64,000 nt of DNA from Mucilaginibacter kameinonensis (GTDB lineage: Bacteria; Bacteroidota; Bacteroidia; Sphingobacteriales; Sphingobacteriaceae), in the NCBI RefSeq assembly GCF_003675385.1, contig NZ_RCWZ01000001.1, positions 1,302,001 to 1,366,000 of the forward strand, read 5' to 3'. The notes beneath the pieces were generated by a model. It searched no databases and was not told the DNA's origin. It saw nothing but the letters and a program-made list of their open reading frames with translations. Positions 34,911 to 41,451 of this stretch are shown here, piece after piece. Every line of letters starts with the position of its first letter. Position 1 is the first letter of the stretch. Both the position numbers and the translations under genes were made by a program.

Positions 34911-35318
34911 ATGAAATCAACCAGAAGAAAATTTATAACCACAACAGCGGCACTGGCAGTCGGAACAGTTACCGCGTCGGCAATATCACTGAAAGAGCAA
35001 AGAGAAGAGTGGCCAATAGTTCACCACGTATTTTTCTGGCTTAAAAACCCAGGATCGGTTGAAGACCGTGATAAACTGGTGGCAGGTGTAAAAACCCTTG
35101 CTAAAATTGAAACCGTACGCAAGCTACGTGTTGGCATTGTGGCCAGTACCGAAAAACGCGATGTGGTTGATAATTCATGGGCGGTATCCGAACTGATGTT
35201 TTTCAGCGACCTGGCCGGGCAGGCGACTTATCAAACCCACCCTATCCACCTGGAGTTTATCAAAAACTGCAGTCACCTTTGGGAAAAGGTAATTGTTTAT
35301 GATGCGATGGATGTTTAA
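34911..35318 (+). CDS. exported Dabb (stress-responsive alpha-beta barrel) protein
   Basis: 135 aa. Twin-arginine type signal (STRRKFITTTAALAVGTVTASA), so probably exported folded by Tat. The mature part is a Dabb ferredoxin-like domain: VHHVFFWLKNPGSVEDRDKLVAGVKTL, later TYQTHPIHLEFIKNCSHLWEKVIVYDA. Dabb proteins form dimeric barrels and include small enzymes and stress proteins; the reaction is not evident. Its 3' end overlaps the next small gene in another frame by about 20 bases. Confidence 0.82.
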   Translation: MKSTRRKFITTTAALAVGTVTASAISLKEQREEWPIVHHVFFWLKNPGSVEDRDKLVAGVKTLAKIETVRKLRVGIVASTEKRDVVDNSWAVSELMFFSDLAGQATYQTHPIHLEFIKNCSHLWEKVIVYDAMDV

Positions 35319-35574
35319 CCTTAACAAATTCTTCGGTGGTAAATCTATCACAGACAAAAAAGATAATTTGCAATCCGCATCTTACGAGGAAACGCCGCAC
35401 GCTAAAGCTGTACAAGAAGCCTTGCATCATCCTAACGGTTGGGTTTACGAGATAGATGCGGCTTTTGAAAACGAAATTGAAGTACCACCTCAGGCTATAA
35501 AAGGAGCATGGAAAGTGAATTCAGAAGGCATTATTGAAGGCAAGTTCATTCCGAATCCAAATTATCACGGGTAA
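35299..35574 (+). CDS. small hypothetical protein
   Basis: 91 aa with start at 35299 (others in frame: TTG 35293, ATG 35302 and ATG 35311). GGAAAAGG at 35282 is about ten bases before 35299. Not recognised. Short basic start (MFNLNKFFGGK), then acidic (YEIDAAFENEIEVPPQAIKGAWKV) and ending NPNYHG. It overlaps the Dabb gene's end, which points to translational coupling. Confidence 0.55.
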   Translation: MMRWMFNLNKFFGGKSITDKKDNLQSASYEETPHAKAVQEALHHPNGWVYEIDAAFENEIEVPPQAIKGAWKVNSEGIIEGKFIPNPNYHG

Positions 35575-35662
35575 CGTTTCTAACAAAAGCTTAATCAAGT
35601 TACTGCAAACCAATCATTAATGTTGGAGTTAACTAATACAGTTAACCAAAACATTAAATGAC

Positions 35663-36382
35663 ATGAAAGTTAAACACCTGGCAATTTGCATCGCTATTTC
35701 AAGCTTCACATTACATTTAAGCGCCGCCGTTAATCCAAAAAACGGAGGCGCCAATCACAAATCAACCACCGCTGCCCCTGTCGTTGAAGGATGGTACTTC
35801 AGGGCGGTAAGCGGTTATCCTGCCGCCATAGGCTTTGAACCTGTTGTATTATTTAAAAACGGCGAATATTTTGATATAGGCGATGAACCTCTTGAAACGC
35901 TGGATGTAGCAGCATCCAAAAGCAGTCGCCCAAAGGCTTGGGGAACCTGGAAAAAAAACGGTGCAACATTCCTTCTCATCAACAACGAGGGTAAAAGCCA
36001 CGATTACAAATTAGGTGCAGGCAACTGGTTCCCGGCATATGCCTACACAGGCGCCGTTAAACTAAAAAAGGGCTATGAAAAAGTAAGCGGCGGCGATTAT
36101 GGCAATGGTACCAACGCACTCGTGATAAAAAAGATAAGCTTTATTGACGATACCCATTTTGCCGAAGGATCAAATGGCGGCGTTATGACGCCGGGTGCTA
36201 CTGCCTGGAAAAAAACAGGATTTAAAGGCGGTACCTATAAAGTTTACGGTAATACAATCGAACTCAATTACGGTAGCAAGGTGATCAAAAAATCATTCGC
36301 CTTTGGGGCTACAGGTTCACCCGCGCACCCCACCAATACTATGATATTTATTGGAGGAGATGCTTATACCGATACAGAGTAA
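35663..36382 (+). CDS. hypothetical secreted protein
   Basis: 239 aa. Signal peptide MKVKHLAICIAISSFTLHLSAA. The mature part begins with a Gly/Ser/Thr-rich linker and then shows repeated short beta-like stretches (GWYFRAVSGYPAAIGFEPVVLFKNGEYF, KAWGTWKKNGATFLLINNEGK, NTIELNYGSKVIKKSFAFG). The Trp/Gly/Thr pattern suggests a lipocalin-like or other small beta-barrel. No family was recognised. The gene ends at a terminator shared with the convergent DUF5606-like gene. Confidence 0.7.
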   Translation: MKVKHLAICIAISSFTLHLSAAVNPKNGGANHKSTTAAPVVEGWYFRAVSGYPAAIGFEPVVLFKNGEYFDIGDEPLETLDVAASKSSRPKAWGTWKKNGATFLLINNEGKSHDYKLGAGNWFPAYAYTGAVKLKKGYEKVSGGDYGNGTNALVIKKISFIDDTHFAEGSNGGVMTPGATAWKKTGFKGGTYKVYGNTIELNYGSKVIKKSFAFGATGSPAHPTNTMIFIGGDAYTDTE

Positions 36383-36403
36383 AAGAAGAAAATCTTTGTA
36401 AAT

Positions 36404-36431
36404 AAAAAAAGCCGATTATTCGGCTTTTTTT
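36404..36431. terminator. bidirectional terminator overlapping the DUF5606-like gene end
   Basis: AAAAAAAGCCGA-TTAT-TCGGCTTTTTTT. The stop codon of the minus-strand gene (36416-36418) lies in the loop, so the last codons (Lys-Lys-Ala-Glu) form one stem arm. Confidence 0.85.
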
Positions 36432-36922
36432 GTGGCTTTTTTAGCTTTTGCTTTTGGAGCAGCTGGTTCGGCTTCCGGTTCAGTAGTTACTGTTTCGGCA
36501 ACCGGCTCTTCTGCAACCGGGGCTGGCGCCTGGATTGGATCGGCCTCTTCAAAAATTGGAAGCGGTTTTAATATCTGGAACCAGGCTATTACCTTTTTAA
36601 TATCAGATGAGTAAACTTTCTCTTCATCATGATCTGGTGCTACTTCGTAAAAGAAGGTACGCAATGCTTTGCCATCGGCTTTAACATCAGGTACGTTTGA
36701 TGCTGATTTCATGCGCTCAAGTACATCAGTTAACCTGATATCATCTTCAACGCCAAAAATAGTGATCTCGCTTAAAGCAGCTAATTTAGCTGTAGAAAGG
36801 TTGGCTATCAGCTTTGTTTTTTGCGCGTCTAAACTTTCCAGCACATAACCGGTTTTGTTTTGCGCCAAAGCTTTCCATAAACCTGGTTTTCCTGATACTG
36901 ATACAATTCCCTGTAAATTCAT
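36416..36922 (-). CDS. DUF5606-like protein with Lys/Ala/Pro tail
   Basis: 168 aa. The N-terminal 120 residues (MNLQGIVSVSGKPGLWKALAQNKTGYVLESLD to IKKVIAWFQILKPLP) match the pattern of DUF5606, a Bacteroidota family. The C-terminal 45 residues are low complexity, acidic and proline-rich, then Lys/Ala-rich (AAPKAKAKKATKKAE), like histone-type or disordered binding tails. Function unknown. It lies downstream of the cyclophilin gene on the same strand, with a hairpin between them. Confidence 0.75.
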   Translation of the reverse strand: MNLQGIVSVSGKPGLWKALAQNKTGYVLESLDAQKTKLIANLSTAKLAALSEITIFGVEDDIRLTDVLERMKSASNVPDVKADGKALRTFFYEVAPDHDEEKVYSSDIKKVIAWFQILKPLPIFEEADPIQAPAPVAEEPVAETVTTEPEAEPAAPKAKAKKATKKAE

Positions 36923-36949
36923 ATATTTTTTGTTAGTCGGATTGACGAA

Positions 36950-36986
36950 GCGGATGATTTACCTTAATAACAGCTAAATCATCCGC
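36950..36986 (-). terminator. hairpin between cyclophilin and DUF5606-like genes
   Basis: Perfect 12-bp inverted repeat GCGGATGATTTA / TAAATCATCCGC with a 13-base loop. No long T tract follows, so it may be a weak terminator or an mRNA-stabilising hairpin. Confidence 0.5.
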
Positions 36987-37002
36987 CCTGTCAACTATTC
37001 AC

Positions 37003-37440
37003 TTAGTCCTCTATAACTTCGATGGTTAAAATCTTATCTCCCTGGCGAATAGCGTCAACTACCTCAACGTTTTCAATTACTTTACCAAAAACGGTGTGGT
37101 TACGGTCAAGGTGAGCAGTGTTATCACGGCTGTGGCAAATGAAAAACTGCGAACCGCCTGTGTTGCGGCCGGCATGAGCCATTGAAAGCACACCACGGTC
37201 ATGGTATTGGTTGTTGCCGGTAAGCTCGCAATCAATTTTGTAGCCAGGACCACCTGCACCGGTACCGGTTGGGTCGCCACCCTGAATCACAAAATTAGGG
37301 ATAACACGGTGGAAGATCACGTTATCATAAAAGTTTGATTTTGCTAATTTTTTAAAGTTAGCAACGGTATTAGGGGCATCCTGATCGTAAAATTCTACGG
37401 TCATGTCGCCTTTTTCGGTTTTGATTATTGCTTTGCTCAT
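37003..37440 (-). CDS. cyclophilin-type peptidyl-prolyl cis-trans isomerase
   Basis: 145 aa, no signal peptide, so probably cytoplasmic. Cyclophilin core: [27 protein letters not shown], then [18 protein letters not shown] and [15 protein letters not shown]. The catalytic Arg is in FHRVIP, and the FxxQ/GGSQFF signature is intact. It speeds proline isomerisation in folding proteins. It has its own -7 box at 37468 and may extend into the DUF5606-like gene. Confidence 0.95.
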   Translation of the reverse strand: MSKAIIKTEKGDMTVEFYDQDAPNTVANFKKLAKSNFYDNVIFHRVIPNFVIQGGDPTGTGAGGPGYKIDCELTGNNQYHDRGVLSMAHAGRNTGGSQFFICHSRDNTAHLDRNHTVFGKVIENVEVVDAIRQGDKILTIEVIED

Positions 37441-37467
37441 TTTTTTGTTTTTTTAGAAAACAGTTGG

Positions 37468-37475
37468 CAAAGGTA
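37468..37475 (-). promoter_or_regulatory. -7 promoter element of cyclophilin gene
   Basis: TACCTTTG on the minus strand, perfect TAnnTTTG, 27 bases before the ATG at 37440. Confidence 0.55.
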
Positions 37476-37576
37476 ATAAAATTGAGGATTAAAGAAAAAG
37501 GTTAAAACTGAAAGGTTAAAGGCGAAAGGTTAATGAAATTAAGGCTATTGCATGTACCTGTGGCCAGTAGCTAATT

Positions 37577-37717
37577 CCCCGTAGGGGATACCTGTTTGTA
37601 GCAAATAAATTATTAGTAGTTTGTGCACCGTTAGGTGCTCCCCCCCTTTATAACGCGCATATTGGGTAGCACCTAACGGCGCAAATGATTCTTAAATATA
37701 ATGTCCTACAAACAGGT
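37577..37717. repeat. nested inverted repeats (CCTGTTTGTAG type)
   Basis: Outer pair ACCTGTTTGTAG (37590-37601) with CTACAAACAGGT (37706-37717). Inner pair GCACCGTTAGGTGCT with AGCACCTAACGGCGC. A small CCCCGTAGGGG palindrome sits at the left edge. The loop holds seven C in a row. Non-coding; fills much of the 37441-37841 gap. Confidence 0.7.
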
Positions 37718-37888
37718 AGCGCCTACGGCGCATTACAGGTGATACTCCATAACTTATCAGGGCGTAAACATCATGCAAAAGGTTTTCTCTTTGGGCGAAT
37801 AGGTAGCGCCTACGGCGCATGCATGGGTGATGCCTCGTAACTTACCAGGGCGTAAACGTCATGGAAAAGATCTTTTCTTTGGGCGAAT
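37714..37888. repeat. 87/88-bp tandem direct duplication at a gene 3' end
   Basis: Unit 1 (37714-37800) and unit 2 (37801-37888) both begin AGGTAGCGCCTACGGCGCAT and end TTTCTCTTTGGGCGAAT or a close variant. Unit 2 includes the last 15 codons and the stop of the gene at 37842. Unit 1 is a decaying copy of the same tail, still readable as SPKEKTFCMMFTP before a stop. Confidence 0.8.
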
Positions 37889-38345
37889 ACGTGATCTCTC
37901 CCTTCCGTTTTGAATCAAACATCCTGATCTGCGAAATGGGCTTTTTATAATCCTTCCCTAATTCGGCCAATTGGGCAAAAAACCAGTCGAGCCCTTCCTG
38001 ATCGCCAAATGTATTGGCAAACCAGGCCAGTTTCTGCAGCTCGACGAGGTTTACTTTTTCATCAGCAGTAAAAACGTAAGTCCACTTAGCTATCATCAGC
38101 TCATCGGGCTTGCCAATTAATTGTGCCTGGCTCCCGTTGGCATCAATAGCAACATAATTAGGTAGCAAACTAATATCCGTATCGCGTTTAAAAACAAGAC
38201 TGCTATCTGCCTGTGTAAGCTTTTTAATTAACACATCGCGGTTAAGGCGCATTCCAGGATTGCCGCTTTGGGCATGTACAGATAAGCAGGAGATCGACAC
38301 GACAACTGCAAGGAAAAAATTTCTGATAATAACAGATAAACTCAT
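37842..38345 (-). CDS. hypothetical secreted protein
   Basis: 167 aa with a signal peptide (RNFFLAVVVSISCLSVHAQ). Mature part unrecognised: acidic/basic mixed, with LPNYVAIDANGSQAQLIGKPDELMIAKW and a C-terminus that reads YSPKEKIFSMTFTPW. No lipobox Cys, no known motif. Its last codons lie inside an 88-bp tandem duplication (see separate entry). It is divergent from the conserved gene at 38487. Confidence 0.65.
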   Translation of the reverse strand: MSLSVIIRNFFLAVVVSISCLSVHAQSGNPGMRLNRDVLIKKLTQADSSLVFKRDTDISLLPNYVAIDANGSQAQLIGKPDELMIAKWTYVFTADEKVNLVELQKLAWFANTFGDQEGLDWFFAQLAELGKDYKKPISQIRMFDSKRKGEITYSPKEKIFSMTFTPW

Positions 38346-38447
38346 TTAAGGCCAGGGTTAATGCCGCTATAAAACTAAAACAACATAGCCGATGCCCGAA
38401 GTCCTGATGTGTTAAAAATGGTTAAAATACATTAGCCGTTTATTCGT

Positions 38448-38455
38448 TACATTTG
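38448..38455 (+). promoter_or_regulatory. -7 promoter element
   Basis: TACATTTG, perfect TAnnTTTG, 31 bases before the GTG start at 38487. Confidence 0.5.
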
Positions 38456-38486
38456 ATAACCCGGCAATAATAAATCAACAAGGATT

Positions 38487-39800
38487 GTGAATAAATCATC
38501 AGGCAATAACTTTTTAGCTCTTACATTACGTCTTTTACTTGTAAAGCTGAAATTCCTTTTACCTTTCGCCTTTTACCTTTTACCTTTTACTGCAAAAGCC
38601 GCATCTATATTGATCCCGATGGATGATGAGCAAAAAGACCACCTCAAATCATACGGAATAGCCTTTTGGGTACTCAAAAACGGCGAGGAAGTTGATTGGC
38701 TGCTCAATTACCGTGGCGGAAGCTTCATGATGAAATACGGGCCGAAGGTTGAGGAAGAGTGTAAGATCCGCGGGGTAAGCTATGAAGTTATTGCCGATGC
38801 CAAAGCCAATGAAATTATAACCGAGGTAAGCGATCCATCGGTAAATATGGACCTGGTTAAACTGGAGAAAGCACCGCGAATGGCGGTCTATTCGCCTAAA
38901 AACAAACTGCCCTGGGATGATGCCGTTACCCTGGTTTTGAAATACGCCGAAATTCCGTACGACCTGGTTTACGACGAAGAAGTGATCCACGGCGAACTGC
39001 CCAAGTACGACTGGCTGCACCTGCACCATGAAGATTTTACCGGCCAGTACAGTAAGTTTTACGGGGCCTTCCGTTACGCGCAATGGTACACCGACGATAT
39101 CAAGATCCAGGAGGCCATGGCCCATAAACTGGGCTTCAGCAAAGTATCAAAAATGAAACTGGCTGTAGCGCAAAATATCCGCGACTTTTGCGCAGGCGGC
39201 GGTTTCCTGTTTGCCATGTGCTCAGGTACCGATACTTTTGATATCGCCCTGTCTGCCGCAAATACCGATATCTGCGAACGTATGTTTGACGGTGATGCCG
39301 CCGATCAGGACGCACAATCTAAACTCGATTTTAGTCAGACTTTCGCTTTTCAGAATTTCACGCTGGATATGAACCCCATTTCGCATTCATTCAGCAATAT
39401 TGATGTTACCACCACCCGCCAGGTCGACCGTACACGTGATTTCTTTACATTGTTTGATTTTTCGGCCAAGTGGGATGTGGTGCCCAGCATGCTTACACAA
39501 GATCACGACAAAGTAATTAAAGGCTTTATGGGCTTAACCACGGCCTACAACAAAAGCATGCTTAAGCCCGGCGTTACCATCATGGGCGAAATGAAAACTG
39601 CCAACGAAGCCCGCTACATCCACGGCGAATACGGCAAAGGCCAATGGACATTTTACGGCGGTCACGACCCTGAAGATTACCAGCACGCCGTAAACGACCC
39701 ACCGACAGATTTGAAGCTCCATCCCAATTCGCCGGGCTACAGGCTGATCTTAAACAATGTGCTTTTCCCGGCTGCAAAGAAGAAAAAACAGAAAACGTGA
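38487..39800 (+). CDS. conserved Bacteroidota exported protein (often labelled asparagine synthetase B)
   Basis: 437 aa from a GTG; the start is uncertain. Signal peptide at about 15-37 (LLLVKLKFLLPFAFYLLPFTAKAA), then ILIPMDDEQKDHLKSYGIAFWVL. Homologues are highly conserved in the phylum, including the tail LILNNVLFPAAKKKKQKT. No asparagine synthetase motif is visible: no N-terminal nucleophile Cys and no SGGxDS. AVYSPKNKLPWDDAVTLVL and FLFAMCSGTDTFDIAL hint at a class I amidotransferase-like or flavodoxin-like fold with a Cys in a nucleophile-elbow-like turn. That reading is inference. The hydrophobic core of the signal is encoded by a heptamer repeat (38555-38589). Confidence 0.75.
   Translation: MNKSSGNNFLALTLRLLLVKLKFLLPFAFYLLPFTAKAASILIPMDDEQKDHLKSYGIAFWVLKNGEEVDWLLNYRGGSFMMKYGPKVEEECKIRGVSYEVIADAKANEIITEVSDPSVNMDLVKLEKAPRMAVYSPKNKLPWDDAVTLVLKYAEIPYDLVYDEEVIHGELPKYDWLHLHHEDFTGQYSKFYGAFRYAQWYTDDIKIQEAMAHKLGFSKVSKMKLAVAQNIRDFCAGGGFLFAMCSGTDTFDIALSAANTDICERMFDGDAADQDAQSKLDFSQTFAFQNFTLDMNPISHSFSNIDVTTTRQVDRTRDFFTLFDFSAKWDVVPSMLTQDHDKVIKGFMGLTTAYNKSMLKPGVTIMGEMKTANEARYIHGEYGKGQWTFYGGHDPEDYQHAVNDPPTDLKLHPNSPGYRLILNNVLFPAAKKKKQKT
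38555..38589 (+). repeat. heptanucleotide tandem repeat inside a coding region
   Basis: Five units of seven bases: CCTTTTA, CCTTTCG, CCTTTTA, CCTTTTA, CCTTTTA. It lies within the signal-peptide region of the gene at 38487. Gain or loss of one unit would shift the frame. Confidence 0.85.
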
Positions 39801-39826
39801 TTTTTTAAGCTCATTCCTAAAAATAT

Positions 39827-39915
39827 GTCATTGCGAGCGAAAGCGTGGCAATCGCACGGAAGCATAGCCGCTCTGTATAGCATGCGATTGCTTCGTCGTT
39901 CCTCCTCGCAATGAC
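39827..39915. repeat. GTCATTGCGAGG palindromic repeat, copy 3
   Basis: GTCATTGCGAGCGAAAGCGT at the left, CGTTCCTCCTCGCAATGAC at the right, centre GCCGCTCTGTATAGCATGCG. Nearly identical to copy 1 (23358) and inverted relative to copy 4 (45642). Confidence 0.8.
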
Positions 39916-39965
39916 ATAGCTTTTTACACTCGCGCTCGTTTGTATACTATAACGGCCTCAAACAA

Positions 39966-40000
39966 AAAATCCCGGCCAGACAATGACCGGGATTTTCAAA
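39966..40000. terminator. bidirectional Rho-independent terminator
   Basis: AAAATCCCGG / CCGGGATTTT (39966-39975 with 39987-39996), 11-base loop, between the convergent 38487 gene and sucD. Confidence 0.85.
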
Positions 40001-40033
40001 TATTAAAAAGCTTTTCGCTTTCGGCTTTAAGTC

Positions 40034-40912
40034 TTAAGCTAACTTAGCCAATTCTTCAGCCATGGCAGCACCAATTTCAGCTGGCGACTCAACTACGCGG
40101 ATACCGCACTCGGCCATGATCTTCATTTTAGCAGCAGCAGTATCATCAGCACCACCTACGATAGCACCTGCGTGGCCCATACGGCGGCCCGGAGGCGCTG
40201 TTTGACCCGCGATGAAACCAACAACCGGTTTAGTACCGTTTGCTTTGATCCAGCGGGCAGCATCAGCTTCCATGTTACCGCCAATTTCGCCAATCATGAT
40301 GATACCATGAGTATCAGGGTCGTTCATTAATAATTCAACAGCTTCTTTGGTTGGTGTACCAATGATAGGGTCGCCACCGATACCGATAGCTGTAGTGATA
40401 CCCAAACCGGCTTTAACCACCTGGTCAACCGCTTCGTAAGTTAAAGTACCTGATTTTGAAACCACACCAACGTTACCTTTTTTGAAGATAAAGCCTGGCA
40501 TGATACCAATTTTGCTTTCATCAGCAGTGATGATACCCGGGCAGTTAGGGCCAATCAGGCGAGCATCCTTATCTGATAAATATTCTTTAACCGCAATCAT
40601 ATCCTTTGTAGGGATACCTTCGGTAATACAAACAATAACCTTAATGCCGGCTTCGGCAGCTTCCATAATGGCATCAGCGCCAAAAGCAGGAGGTACAAAA
40701 ATGATGGATACATCAGCACCGGTTGCAACTACAGCATCTTTAACTGTGTTAAATACCGGCCTGTCTAAATGGCTTTGGCCACCTTTACCTGGTGTAACAC
40801 CACCAACTAACTGAGTTCCGTAAGCAATCATTTGCTCGGCATGGTATGAACCCTCTTTACCGGTGAAACCTTGTACAATAACTTTTGAATCTTTATTTAC
40901 GAGTACACTCAT
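40034..40912 (-). CDS. sucD: succinate-CoA ligase alpha subunit
   Basis: TCA-cycle enzyme subunit that carries the phospho-histidine. 292 aa, usual length. N-terminal CoA-binding Rossmann part ([18 protein letters not shown]), GPNCPG near 121-126, and the active-site H247 in [12 protein letters not shown]. The beta subunit gene (sucC) is not in the window on either side, so the two subunits are encoded apart in this genome. Own promoter at 40935-40964. Confidence 0.96.
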   Translation of the reverse strand: MSVLVNKDSKVIVQGFTGKEGSYHAEQMIAYGTQLVGGVTPGKGGQSHLDRPVFNTVKDAVVATGADVSIIFVPPAFGADAIMEAAEAGIKVIVCITEGIPTKDMIAVKEYLSDKDARLIGPNCPGIITADESKIGIMPGFIFKKGNVGVVSKSGTLTYEAVDQVVKAGLGITTAIGIGGDPIIGTPTKEAVELLMNDPDTHGIIMIGEIGGNMEADAARWIKANGTKPVVGFIAGQTAPPGRRMGHAGAIVGGADDTAAAKMKIMAECGIRVVESPAEIGAAMAEELAKLA

Positions 40913-40934
40913 TGGTTTTTTCGTTTTAGTACGG

Positions 40935-40964
40935 CAAAGCTAAAGTTTTTGCCCGAATGTCAAA
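40935..40964 (-). promoter_or_regulatory. sucD promoter (-33 and -7 elements)
   Basis: On the minus strand, TTTG (40961-40964), an 18-base spacer, then TAGCTTTG (40935-40942). This is the full Bacteroidota arrangement, ending 22 bases before the sucD ATG. Confidence 0.65.
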
Positions 40965-41101
40965 CCTTATTGTAATCTAAATTTATATGTTAACACAAAA
41001 GTGACTTTGGGGGGACTGGAACTATGATTCGTCGGCCCTTGGATGTTTTAAAATTCAATGTATCTGTAGATAAAAACTGCAAACGGCCTACTCTAAATTG
41101 C

Positions 41102-41162
41102 CAACATCATAAATATGGGCGTTCCCGTCAGCTGACGGCAACGCCCACATTTAATGATGTTG
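41102..41162. repeat. long cruciform-like inverted repeat
   Basis: Arms CAACATCATAAATATGGGCG (41102 on) and CGCCCACATTTAATGATGTTG (to 41162) pair over about 22 bp with one mismatch and one bulge; the centre is itself a 14-bp perfect palindrome CCGTCAGCTGACGG. Origin unknown. The rest of the 40965-41451 gap has no convincing gene; a short unfinished open frame on either strand has no recognisable sequence. Confidence 0.7.
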
Positions 41163-41451
41163 CTCAAAAGACACCTCTCGCATGTTTCCAACGCTTCTGC
41201 AAAAGCTTGCTACTCCCTTTTTTAGGCACAGGCCACCATTGTTCTGCCCACTTTCACCCGAAGCTTATGTTGACGAAACATTTCTTTTACCTTGTCTTGG
41301 AGTGTATAGGAGCAACCTTAAATGATAGAATATATTTTTTTATATAAATCACGTAATATTTACGCGGGATAGGTGTTAATTGTTTGTCATTTGCTATTAT
41401 TGACAATCGATTACAATGTGTGATCTGTACACATTTAACTATACCTATTTT

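Noticed and set aside
41024..41347. 107-codon open frame, with a possible broken transposase on the other strand
   Set aside because: It reads across the cruciform repeat and shows no transposase motif (no DDE pattern, no helix-turn-helix); kept only as an unexplained gap.
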